From Lacunisphaera limnophila (GTDB taxonomy: Bacteria; Verrucomicrobiota; Verrucomicrobiia; Opitutales; Opitutaceae), in contig NZ_CP016094.1 of NCBI RefSeq assembly GCF_001746835.1, forward strand, positions 1,364,001 to 1,428,000: DNA of 64,000 nt, read 5' to 3'. The translations under genes were made by a program, and so were the position numbers. Positions 17,601 to 24,784 of this stretch are shown in pieces. Numbering within the stretch: position 1 is the first letter of the stretch; each line of letters starts with the position of its first letter. The notes under the pieces are model-generated. The model was not told the origin of the DNA, did no database searches, and worked only from the letters and a program-made list of their open reading frames with translations.

Positions 17601-17937
17601 GGCCGTCGAGCTGGCCGGATTCGACAGCGGCGAGCCAGGCGAGGCTGGCGGCGTAGACGTGTTCGCACTGGTGCAGCACCGGGCACGAGCAGCGCGAGGT
17701 CCAGGCGCCGCGGGTGAGGAAGAGGGTGATGGCGAGGACCTCGCCGCCGAGGTCGAGCTCGGCCTTCACGAGATGGTCGGCCTCGGACCAGACCTCCTTC
17801 ACGGCCTTGCGGCGGTAATACTCGCCGCCTTCCTCGCGTTTTTCCGCGGGGAAGGTGCCCAGCCACGCGCGCAGCGCGGTGAGTGCCGGGGGCGTGCGGA
17901 CACTGCGCACGCTGGGTTGGCGGGGATGGGGGGGCAT
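14638..17937 (-). CDS. SWIM-domain SNF2-family helicase/ATPase
   Basis: 1099 residues. A SWIM zinc finger (CSC at 83-85 and CEH at 91-93) is followed by about 530 residues of lineage-specific beta-rich sequence, then a full Swi2/Snf2 motor: Walker A DDMGLGKT near 660, LVVCPKSV, motif II DEGQFIKN near 768, motif III LTGTPIENRL, motif V LKAAGFGLNLT and motif VI DRIHRIGQ. Bacterial relatives usually carry DEAQ, so the Ala-to-Gly change is a mild variant. The family translocates on duplex DNA and remodels protein-DNA complexes. No toxin or restriction genes are adjacent, so a housekeeping role is as likely as defence. Confidence 0.92.
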   Translation of the reverse strand: MPPHPRQPSVRSVRTPPALTALRAWLGTFPAEKREEGGEYYRRKAVKEVWSEADHLVKAELDLGGEVLAITLFLTRGAWTSRCSCPVLHQCEHVYAASLAWLAAVESGQLDGRRPSIPLLPAERSADAKPAVPAAPLGETVLSPGLSAWLRALPAPGEQAAAASAGALHAVAGLRVRLDAHGKWHLEIRVSDEPRWKPPAKRLLADLAASRPADFEHLPAAEAALGAAFAAECRLDARTLTPRLSLSEETVIGLLRTTAARAALVLPDGTPFTVQTDPLAFQASASPGQADRLDLHLVTPDGRVATGARLITPRPEPLYLFDGRVWRGPPPVPASHLPTAALNDVRLLPRLRAAGIRLPAGLSAEIRTVVLRPRLRCWLTPAFEENERDFHAQLVARAENPPCEQRWTENAGWQWSPQGLPPPRGPEEPLLEFDLTAASAVSGSFASFRLVWDGWAEAWTRPVSDSFPDEFISWHDALPDHVELDVSPELADLLGAPVRGHLSVSVATAGDSEQDWFDLSVGIGVQDTTLTPEEIALLLKARGKWVTLPKHGWRRLDPAIALDPDSASALERLGLSVDDVMATGRATSHRLHALQLAAEAAPLVGTDSLLVHHLRDRAARLAALPAPTLPAGLRAELRPYQREGFLFLAHLSAHGLGGVLADDMGLGKTVQTLAWLLHLAETRPAGAPPFRCLVVCPKSVTHGWLTEAARFAPGLAIAAFDPVSPRAITDAINAPHQTAPRILVANYTQLRLHATAFRAAPWDAVVLDEGQFIKNPGSQVAVVARALRARHRVVLTGTPIENRLTDLWSLFAFAQPGLLGDQPAFRRQYPEVEPEALARLHRRVQHFLLRRTKAQAAPDLPTRTEDDIIVDLEGEQRRLYDAELKRARAHLMGVKTPGELGAVRFHVLASLLRLRQICCHPALVDPAHAILPSAKLDALLERVEELADEGHQVLVFSQFVGMLEIIRTRLTAANIGHLILTGATENRAELVDQFQTDRTKTVFLLSLKAAGFGLNLTAASYAFLYDPWWNPAAEAQAIDRIHRIGQTRPVMAYRLIADNTVEQKIRALQREKSALASAVIQEESVATVMDLDSLREILS

Positions 17938-17949
17938 CGGAGGGAGAGA

Positions 17950-17975
17950 AGCGCGTTGCGGGCAACGCGCTCCAC
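17950..17975 (-). repeat. REP-like palindrome, GTGG head
   Basis: On the minus strand it reads GTGG, then AGCGCGTTG-CCCG-CAACGCGCT, a perfect 9-bp stem. It lies between glyQS and the helicase gene. Confidence 0.75.
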
Positions 17976-17984
17976 CACCCGGAC

Positions 17985-19511
17985 TCAGTACACGTGCTCC
18001 GCGAGGAGAGCAAACAGCTCGGCCTCGGTAATACGGGTCTGTTTCATCGAGTCGCGCTCGCGGAGGGTGAAGGTATCGCCGGGCTTCTCAATGGTGTCGA
18101 AGTCGATGGTCACGCACCAGGGCGTGCCGGCCTCGTCCTGGCGGCGGTAGCGTTTGCCGATGGCGCCGCCGTCGTCGTATTGCACGGCGTAGTTGCGCTT
18201 GAGTTTCGCGTAGAGCGCCTTGGCGCGGTTCGTGAGTTGCTCCTTGTTCTTGAGCAGCGGGAGCACGGCGACCTTGACCGGGGCGATGCGGGGCGAGAGG
18301 CGAAGGACGGTGCGTTTCTCGGTGTTGCCCTTCTCGTCGGTGACATCCTCCTCCGCGTAGGCGGCGGTGAGGACGGCGAGGAAGATGCGGTCGGTGCCGA
18401 CGGCGGGCTCGATGACGTGAGGGACGAACTTCTTCTTCGTGGTCTCGTCGAAGATCTCCTGCGGCTTGCCGCTGGCGTTGGCGTGCTGCGTGAGGTCGTA
18501 GTTGCCGCGGGCGGCAATGCCCCAGAGCTCCTGCACGCCGAAGGGATACTTGAACATGATGTCCACCGTGCCGCGGGAGTAGAACGCGAGTTTCTCCTTC
18601 GGGTGGGTGTAGCGGGAGAGGTGGCTGTCGGGCAGGCCGATGCTCTTGAGCCAGGACTCGCACCAGACGATCCACTCCTCGTGGGCCTTGGCCCAGTCGG
18701 CGTCCTCGTGGATGAAGTATTCCATTTCCATCTGCTCGAACTCGCGGGAGCGGAAGATGAAGTTGCGCGGCGTGATCTCGTTGCGGAAGGACTTGCCGAC
18801 CTGGGCGATGCCGAAGGGCAGCTTCACGCGCGTGGTGTCGACGACGTTCTTGAAATCCACGAACATGCCCTGGGCCGTCTCGGGACGGAGGTAGGCGACG
18901 GACGAGGCGTCGCTCATGGCGCCGACGTTGGTCTGGAACATCATGTTGAACGCGCGCGGGGCGGTCAGGGAGCCGGGCTCGCCGGTGGCGGGCGAGGGGA
19001 TGAGCGGGATCTCGGCCTCGGCGGCCTCGGTGAAGTCCTTCACGACCACGGGCGCGAGTGCGCCCTGGAGGGCCTTCTTGCGCTTGAACGACTCGGCGGC
19101 TTCCTGGAGCTCGGCGCCGGTGCGCTCGCTCTCAAGGGCGGAGACGTACCCGGCGACCTTGCCGTCGACGACGACGGGCGACCAGAACAGCTGGTCGGCG
19201 CGGTAGCGCTGCTTGCTCACCTTGCAGTCGACGAGCGGGTCGGAGAAGCCGGCGACGTGGCCGGAGGCCTCCCAGACCTTGGGGTGCATGATGATGGAGG
19301 TCTCGATGCCGACGATGTCGTCACGGCGGTGCACCATGTCGCGCCACCAGCAATCGCGGATGTTGCGCTTCAACTCGACGCCGAGCGGGCCGTAGTCGAA
19401 GAAGCCGTTAAGCCCGCCGTAGATCTCGGATGACTGGTAGATGAAGCCGCGGCGTTTCGCGAGCGAGACGAGGGCTTCCATGAGGTTGGGGGATTCGGCG
19501 GAGTCGGGCAT
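17985..19511 (-). CDS. glyQS: Glycyl-tRNA synthetase (alpha2 type)
   Basis: 508 residues; charges tRNA-Gly with glycine in the cytosol. It is the homodimeric class II form. [13 protein letters not shown] near the N-terminus, motif 2 [10 protein letters not shown], and [13 protein letters not shown] are diagnostic. [10 protein letters not shown] marks motif 3, and the C-terminal anticodon-binding domain (about 400-508) includes [15 protein letters not shown]. The start MPDSAESPN is the only good candidate. It is followed by the helicase on the same strand, with a repeat in between. Confidence 0.97.
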   Translation of the reverse strand: MPDSAESPNLMEALVSLAKRRGFIYQSSEIYGGLNGFFDYGPLGVELKRNIRDCWWRDMVHRRDDIVGIETSIIMHPKVWEASGHVAGFSDPLVDCKVSKQRYRADQLFWSPVVVDGKVAGYVSALESERTGAELQEAAESFKRKKALQGALAPVVVKDFTEAAEAEIPLIPSPATGEPGSLTAPRAFNMMFQTNVGAMSDASSVAYLRPETAQGMFVDFKNVVDTTRVKLPFGIAQVGKSFRNEITPRNFIFRSREFEQMEMEYFIHEDADWAKAHEEWIVWCESWLKSIGLPDSHLSRYTHPKEKLAFYSRGTVDIMFKYPFGVQELWGIAARGNYDLTQHANASGKPQEIFDETTKKKFVPHVIEPAVGTDRIFLAVLTAAYAEEDVTDEKGNTEKRTVLRLSPRIAPVKVAVLPLLKNKEQLTNRAKALYAKLKRNYAVQYDDGGAIGKRYRRQDEAGTPWCVTIDFDTIEKPGDTFTLRERDSMKQTRITEAELFALLAEHVY

Positions 19512-19718
19512 GGCGGAAAAGGACGAGTGCGATGGAAAAGGAAGGGACCCGGATGTAAAATGCGGGTTGGAGAGTCAAAGGTGCCCCGGGGGCCCGGTCA
19601 ATGCCGGGCTTGGTGGACGCGGGCGGAGTTTGTCCGGCGCGCGGGGGGCCAGCTGGACGAGTGAAGAACCCCAGCCCGCGCGCCGAATGGGTCGCCCTCG
19701 TGAAGGGGCCCGGTCCGA

Positions 19719-20273
19719 TCAAGAGCGCGGGGCGACCGCCTTCGGGCGCACCGGCACATGGATCTCGTACTCGCGCAGAAACCAGGGGGTGAGCGGACCG
19801 TTCCAGTAGACCGCGTAGGCGGGACCAGCGGGCTCGACCGCCCCCTGGCCGGCCAACCAAGCGAGCAGGCGAGCCTGCGCCGCTTCAAAATTGGCTCGAT
19901 TATATCCACCCCGCCCGCCCAAGGAGGCCACTTTCCGCTCGGGGATGGGCACCACCTCCACGCCGTTGGCCGAGCCCCGCAGCTTGGCCACTTCATCCGG
20001 GGCCACCCAGAAATACATCGCGGCCCCGTCCACCACCGCCTCCACCGGGACAGTCATCCGGATGTCATGGCTCGAGATGTAGCGGAACAGCGGACCGAAC
20101 AGGGGGCCGGATTGAGCGAAGTAGTCTCCTTGGGCGGCGGATTTCAGCAGGGTGCCGGCGGGCAGGGTCTTGAGCTCGAAGATCCCGGGGGCGGTGGGGG
20201 GAAAAGCGGAAACATTGGCCATGAGAATGGGGCAGAGGAGGAAAAAGGCCGTCAGACCTAGGAAAACACGCAC
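19719..20273 (-). CDS. SOUL family heme-binding protein
   Basis: 184 residues with an N-terminal signal peptide (about 1-22). HDIRMTVPVEA and AMYFWVAPDE are typical of the SOUL/HBP fold, and LTPWFLREYEIHVPV closes it. Eukaryotic members bind tetrapyrroles; bacterial secreted ones are largely uncharacterised. It appears to be a single-gene unit upstream of glyQS, separated by about 200 bp in which I see no gene. Confidence 0.82.
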   Translation of the reverse strand: MRVFLGLTAFFLLCPILMANVSAFPPTAPGIFELKTLPAGTLLKSAAQGDYFAQSGPLFGPLFRYISSHDIRMTVPVEAVVDGAAMYFWVAPDEVAKLRGSANGVEVVPIPERKVASLGGRGGYNRANFEAAQARLLAWLAGQGAVEPAGPAYAVYWNGPLTPWFLREYEIHVPVRPKAVAPRS

Positions 20274-20381
20274 GTCTGGACTACGGGTTGATGGGGCCGG
20301 CAGATGCTCTGCCCCGCTGGTTCAGCGGCACGGCCGGGTGGAAGGAGCGGGTCGGGGGGGTGACGGCGGAGCCTTCGGACC

Positions 20382-20407
20382 AGCGCCTTGGGGGCAAGGC
20401 GCTCCAC
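20382..20407 (-). repeat. REP-like palindrome, GTGG head
   Basis: On the minus strand it reads GTGG, then AGCGCCTTG-CCCC-CAAGGCGCT with a 9-bp stem. Same family as the copies at 17950 and 27788; it lies just downstream of the next gene's stop. Confidence 0.75.
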
Positions 20408-20422
20408 CGTGCCGATGCGGGG

Positions 20423-21292
20423 TTACTTCTTTTCGATGACCGCGTCGGAGACATCCGCCACGGGCAGCGGGTTGTCCTGGAGGTATTCGACCAGGCGCAG
20501 CTCGCCGAGCGTCACGCTCGGCGTGAATTTGTCGTTGGCGTTGATCCAGACGGGGCGCGGGGTTTCGCGGCCGAACTGGGCCCCGCCGATGGCGAGCATG
20601 GCCGGGAACACGTCGCCCATGGCAAACCCGAGCGACGGGGCGGCGATGCGGGTGGTCCAGAGAGGGGGGAGCCGTTTTTTCTGCAAGGCGGACTCGAGGT
20701 CGTAGGCGGAGACGACGATCACGTAGAAGCTTTCACGGGCGACATCGAGGATCCGCTCGGCTTCAAAATTATAGACGGTCAGCCCGCGAACGGGGGCGGT
20801 GAGCGGGTTGAAGAAGTTGTCATCCATGCCGACCTTCTGTCCGCCCAGGAAACGGACGATCTGGCCCCGGTTCAGCTGGGTGGGCGGGGCACTGGGATCA
20901 CCGCCGTAGAGATTCTCGGCATTGAGGGTGCCCCAGGTGTAGACCAGCATCAGGGTGGGGGCCGGCGAGTGGGCGGTGCTGGGCACGTAGCCCTGTTTGG
21001 CCAGTTCCGCCGAGATCAGGTGGAGCACGACCTCGGACGGCGGGGCCTCGATCCCGGCCATGTAGCCGCCCAGATCACGGTAGCCGAGGCTGGCCGCGAC
21101 GTAGTATTGGGGCTGGTCCGGCGTTGCGGCGGGGACGAAGTTGCCGGTGGAGGAGAGGTCGGTGACCGTGATGACCTCGAGATCGCGTTTGCCCAGGATC
21201 AGATCAACCAAACCGGCGTGACCCAAGGCCGGGGCCGCGATCAACGCGGGGATGAGAAACGCGGGGGAAAAGCGACGCATCGGAAACGACAT
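20423..21292 (-). CDS. Secreted protein of unknown function
   Basis: 289 residues, starting MSFPMRRFSPAF, with a signal peptide ending about residue 25. I recognise no family. Visible features are an aromatic-rich middle (LVYTWGTLNAENLYGG), strands resembling a periplasmic or outer-membrane-facing domain, and a Lys-rich end. It is transcribed divergently from the TonB-domain genes with 123 bp between the starts, so shared regulation is possible. An alternative start is the Met at 21280. Confidence 0.65.
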   Translation of the reverse strand: MSFPMRRFSPAFLIPALIAAPALGHAGLVDLILGKRDLEVITVTDLSSTGNFVPAATPDQPQYYVAASLGYRDLGGYMAGIEAPPSEVVLHLISAELAKQGYVPSTAHSPAPTLMLVYTWGTLNAENLYGGDPSAPPTQLNRGQIVRFLGGQKVGMDDNFFNPLTAPVRGLTVYNFEAERILDVARESFYVIVVSAYDLESALQKKRLPPLWTTRIAAPSLGFAMGDVFPAMLAIGGAQFGRETPRPVWINANDKFTPSVTLGELRLVEYLQDNPLPVADVSDAVIEKK

Positions 21293-21415
21293 ACCGATTT
21301 TTTGGGACCGGGTGACAGGAGCGGGGTTCCGCGGCAGATTGTAAAGGCAAAGCCGGAGCCGCAGTATCCGTTTGCCAGTGGCGGGCCGGCCGGTCACCAC
21401 TCTTGTTTCATCCCC

Positions 21416-22123
21416 ATGAAACACCCGCTTCGTTTTCTGTCCCTGTCCCTCCTGATGATCAGCCTGGTCGGCGTGGCCGCCCCGGCCGCCACCGGCCACA
21501 AGGTCCTCGTGGAAATCACCTTTGATGAAAAGGGCGAGGCCGAGGAGGCAAAGGTCGTGGAAACGGATGATCCGACGGGCGCCCAGATCCTCAGCCAGAT
21601 TGCGCTCCGCCTCGCGGAGGAGGTCAAGCAGCCCGCCCGGACGGACAAGGACGGCAAGCCGATGAAGTTCAAGGCGCGTGCGCCCTTCAATTTTCCCGTC
21701 GAGGGTGACGAGGGTCCCGAGGCCAACAACGCGCCCAAGCCGGCGCTGCGCCAGACGGTCCAGCCGGTCTACCCCGAGGCGCTGGCGGCCGCGAGCGAGG
21801 TGGGCGGTGCGATCCTGGAGCTGATCATCGCGGCCGACGGCAGCGTGAGCAAGGCGACCGTGCTGCGTTCGTCGCATCCCGAGTTTGCCAACGCGGCGTA
21901 CGCGGCGGTGGTGCAGTGGCAGTTCGCTCCGGCGCAGAAGGACGGCGTGGCGGTTGAGTCCCGCTGGCGCATCGCGGTCAATTTCTCGGTGGATAACAAG
22001 GAGGCCGACTGGCTGTGGCGCGTGGCGCCGCGCCCGAGCCTCGGGAGCTTCACGGCCGTGCGGGCCAAGGTGCCCGCGCCGGCGGAGGCCCCCGCCCCGG
22101 CGGCGCCGGCGGAGACGAAGTAA
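21416..22123 (+). CDS. Secreted TonB C-terminal-domain protein
   Basis: 235 residues: signal peptide (1-24), a degenerate TonB-like repeat (about 28-95: VLVEITFDEKGEAEEAKVV) and a clear TonB C-terminal domain (about 110-190: QPVYPEALAAASEVGG, LIIAADGSVSKATVLRS, WQFAPA). The tail is Ala/Pro-rich. Genuine TonB has an inner-membrane anchor and a long Pro-rich spacer; neither is present, so energising of outer-membrane receptors is doubtful. It sits first in a plus-strand series with another TonB-domain gene. Confidence 0.8.
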   Translation: MKHPLRFLSLSLLMISLVGVAAPAATGHKVLVEITFDEKGEAEEAKVVETDDPTGAQILSQIALRLAEEVKQPARTDKDGKPMKFKARAPFNFPVEGDEGPEANNAPKPALRQTVQPVYPEALAAASEVGGAILELIIAADGSVSKATVLRSSHPEFANAAYAAVVQWQFAPAQKDGVAVESRWRIAVNFSVDNKEADWLWRVAPRPSLGSFTAVRAKVPAPAEAPAPAAPAETK

Positions 22124-22134
22124 GCTGAACCCTG

Positions 22135-22158
22135 CCGGCGCATGGGCCAATGCGCCGG
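22135..22158 (+). terminator. Possible hairpin terminator without U-tract
   Basis: A perfect 9-bp stem CCGGCGCAT/ATGCGCCGG with loop GGGCCA starts 12 bp after the stop at 22123. No T-run follows, so it may instead be an mRNA 3'-end stabiliser. Confidence 0.35.
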
Positions 22159-22369
22159 GAGACTGGGTAGAACGCATGAGCCGGCCGCTTTCCCTTCCAA
22201 TTCCCCCGACCGTTCCGTCCGGTGCGGACGTGGACGCCCGGAATCGGTCTGTCCCGCCAGCACTCGCAGGACCAGGCCGGCCGCTGACGAACCGGCGTTT
22301 CCGATCCGGAAACCGAGGCCATGGGCGCCCTGGGTGTGATTCGGCGCGATGCCATTCCCCGTCAAAACT

Positions 22370-23485
22370 ATGATCCGATACACCCTGTCCCACGGTCGAT
22401 CCGTGCGCCTGGCGCTAGTCGCCGGGCTGATGATCTGCAGCCTGACCTCGTCCGGCGCCGAGCCCGGACCAAACAACGCCTCTGGCGCCGACGTGTTGCC
22501 CAAGTCGGTTCGGCGCGATCCGCCCCTCTATCCCTACAACGCCGCCAAGGCCGGGCTCAACGGGAAGGTGCAGATTGAGTTTATCGTCGATGAAGCCGGA
22601 GACGTGATCAACCCGCACGTGGTCCGGTCGAACAACCCGTGGTTTGAGCGACCCGCCCTGGATGCGGTCCTGAAGTGGAAGTTCGAGCCCGGGCGCAAGG
22701 GAGGCCGGCCGGTCAAAGTCCGGGCCAATCAGTTGCTGGAATTCGATTCGGGGGCGGCCCTGGGAGGGCATGAGCTGTGGCGGGTGCCGGCCCGCAATCC
22801 CGATCCCGAGGCGCCGCCCGAGCTCCGTTGGACCAAGCCCCCGACGCCGATCAACACCGCGTTTCCCGTCTACCCGTGGGGGGATTTCGAGGCCCGGCGC
22901 GATGGCCGGACCGACCTGCGCTTTGTCATCGGCCCCCAGGGTCGCGTGATCGCGGCCAAGGTGGTTTCGGCCACCACCCCGGAAATGGCCGAAGCCGTGC
23001 TGGCCATGATCGACACGTGGGAGTTCACGCCGGCGCAGAAGGCCGACGGCACCCCGTGTTTCTCCGCGTTTTCCATCCAGCATGACTTCCGCCACGCTGG
23101 CATCCGGGGCGATGTGCCGATCACGGAAGGGGCCCACCGGATCCTGCGGCGCATCCAGAAATCGCCGGAGAAGATCGTGTCCGCCGCCCAGCTGGACGAG
23201 CGACCCCGGGCCTTGTCCACCCGCCCGCCCGTCTATCCGACCAAGCTCCTCCAGGCCGGCCAGCCCGGATCGGCCCAAATCGAGTTCATCATCGACGAGG
23301 AGGGCGACGCCCAGCTCCCCCGGATCGTTGCCAGTACCGAACCCGCCTTCGGCTATGCGGCGGTGCAGGCGGTGGCGACCTGGCGGTTCGCCCCGCCCCG
23401 CCAAGGCGGCAAGCCGGTGGCCACGCGGGTGCAGGTCCCCATCGACTTTGCGCCGCCCAAAATCGAAAAACCCGCGACGCCCTGA
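22370..23485 (+). CDS. Secreted protein with three tandem TonB C-terminal domains
   Basis: 371 residues from the ATG at 22370. After a signal peptide (about 1-30) come three TonB-CTD units: about 45-125 (PPLYPYNAAKAGLNG, FIVDEAGDVIN, LKWKFEPG), about 160-240 (FPVYPWGDFEARRDG, FVIGPQGRVIA, WEFTPA) and about 285-365 (PPVYPTKLLQAGQPG, FIIDEEGDAQL, WRFAPP). No transmembrane anchor or Pro-rich spanner is visible, so it is a soluble or surface-attached array rather than a classic energy transducer. The role is unknown. Confidence 0.82.
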   Translation: MIRYTLSHGRSVRLALVAGLMICSLTSSGAEPGPNNASGADVLPKSVRRDPPLYPYNAAKAGLNGKVQIEFIVDEAGDVINPHVVRSNNPWFERPALDAVLKWKFEPGRKGGRPVKVRANQLLEFDSGAALGGHELWRVPARNPDPEAPPELRWTKPPTPINTAFPVYPWGDFEARRDGRTDLRFVIGPQGRVIAAKVVSATTPEMAEAVLAMIDTWEFTPAQKADGTPCFSAFSIQHDFRHAGIRGDVPITEGAHRILRRIQKSPEKIVSAAQLDERPRALSTRPPVYPTKLLQAGQPGSAQIEFIIDEEGDAQLPRIVASTEPAFGYAAVQAVATWRFAPPRQGGKPVATRVQVPIDFAPPKIEKPATP

Positions 23486-23543
23486 CCCCGCCCGCCCCAC
23501 TTCGCGCTTGCGGGAGGGCGGCGCCGGGCAAGGGTGGCGGGTC

Positions 23544-24008
23544 ATGAAAGTCTCGTTCACCGCGAAGGAATACCGCCAGCTCCTCGAGCTGGTGCATCTC
23601 GGCATGTGGACCGTCACCGGTTACCAGGGCGAGGAGACCGCCGCGGCGAAGCGTTACTATGCCCTGGACCAGCGCCTGTTGGCGATGGCCACGGACCTGG
23701 GTTGCGCCGACCTGGTGGAGGAGATCGAAGACGGCTCGCTACAGCCCGCCCCGAAGCTTTCGGAGGACGAGCGCGTGCGCGAGCTGCAGAGCGAATTCCA
23801 GAACGATGTCTTCTGGCACGAGCTGGTGGCGCGGCTGGCCGACCGGGATTTTGCCGGCGACTCGGCCAAGCGCACGATGGACACGCCCGGGGTCGAGGCG
23901 CCGCCCTCGCGGGACGACCAACTCAAGAAGATCGAGGACCGCTACTGGGCCGAGTTCGAGAAGAACGACCTGGCGCATGTGGTCGTCTTGCGCGGCGGGA
24001 GGGGGTAG
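23544..24008 (+). CDS. Hypothetical soluble protein
   Basis: 154 residues, unrecognised. It begins MKVSFTAKEYRQLLELVHLG, has no signal or membrane segment, and is acidic and mostly helical with a charged linker around residues 110-135. It follows the triple TonB-domain gene by 58 bp. Codon use matches its neighbours. No function can be assigned. Confidence 0.7.
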   Translation: MKVSFTAKEYRQLLELVHLGMWTVTGYQGEETAAAKRYYALDQRLLAMATDLGCADLVEEIEDGSLQPAPKLSEDERVRELQSEFQNDVFWHELVARLADRDFAGDSAKRTMDTPGVEAPPSRDDQLKKIEDRYWAEFEKNDLAHVVVLRGGRG

Positions 24009-24104
24009 GGCCGGCCAGCCGGCCCGGACCGGTGAGGGAAAGGCTGCGGGCACCAAAATGCGAATTTGCGGTCTGAACGGAGAACCTGCACATTGTTGCC
24101 CGCC

Positions 24105-24659
24105 ATGAGAAGTCTCCGTCCCCTGGTCCTGCTTTTACTCCTCCCCCTCGCCTTGGCCGCGGCCGAGCGCTCGCTCAAGATTGACCGCACCCGCTCCTAT
24201 GTGGACGTGGATGTGAAGGCCACGATGGACTCGTTCACGGCGCGGCTCGACGCCTATGACCTGAGCGCCACGGTCGATGAAAAGGATCGCATCAAGACGG
24301 CGGCGCTCGCCTTCCGGTTCGCCGACCTCAAGACGGGCAAGGCGGAGCGGGACACCGCCATGATTGACTGGTTGGGCGGCGGCGAACCCACCGGCCGGTT
24401 CGAACTCGGCCTGCTGGCGCTGACCCCGTCCGGCCAGGGCCAGGTGTCCGGCAACCTCACCTTTCACGGGCAGACGGCGCTGGTCGAATTCCCGGTCACC
24501 ATCGAGCGCGCGGCCGACGCCTACGTCGTCACGGGCACGGCGACGATCAACACCCACACGTGGGGGCTGAAGACTTTCCGCAAGCTCGGGGTGCTGAAGG
24601 TGGATCCGGAGGTGAAGATCCGGTTCAAGTTCACGGGTGTGCCGGAAGCGGCGAAGTAA
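24105..24659 (+). CDS. YceI family periplasmic protein
   Basis: 184 residues from the ATG at 24105, with a Leu-rich signal peptide (1-19). The lipocalin-like YceI fold is indicated by SYVDVDVKATMDSFTARLD, DLKTGKAERDTAMIDW and the final KVDPEVKIRFKF. Members bind polyprenoid or amphiphilic ligands. A second YceI gene lies at 35592. This copy has no evident operon partner. Confidence 0.85.
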   Translation: MRSLRPLVLLLLLPLALAAAERSLKIDRTRSYVDVDVKATMDSFTARLDAYDLSATVDEKDRIKTAALAFRFADLKTGKAERDTAMIDWLGGGEPTGRFELGLLALTPSGQGQVSGNLTFHGQTALVEFPVTIERAADAYVVTGTATINTHTWGLKTFRKLGVLKVDPEVKIRFKFTGVPEAAK

Positions 24660-24687
24660 CCTCCCGGGCCCGCGCTGGCCGGAAATT

Positions 24688-24766
24688 GTAGGGCGGGATC
24701 TCCGAATCCCGCCGCGAGGTCGGCGGGGTGTGCGCAAGCCGGCGGCATTCGGCGATGCCGCCCTAC
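24688..24766. repeat. REPIN-like pair, GTAG family
   Basis: GTAG-GGCGGGAT-CTCCGA-ATCCCGCC at 24688-24713 faces the reverse-oriented GTAGGGCGGCAT-CGCCGA-ATGCCGCC at 24741-24766. It lies between the convergent YceI and M16 genes. The arms differ in sequence but keep complementarity, as expected of hairpins under selection. Confidence 0.85.
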
Positions 24767-24784
24767 AACCAAACCACGATCCCC

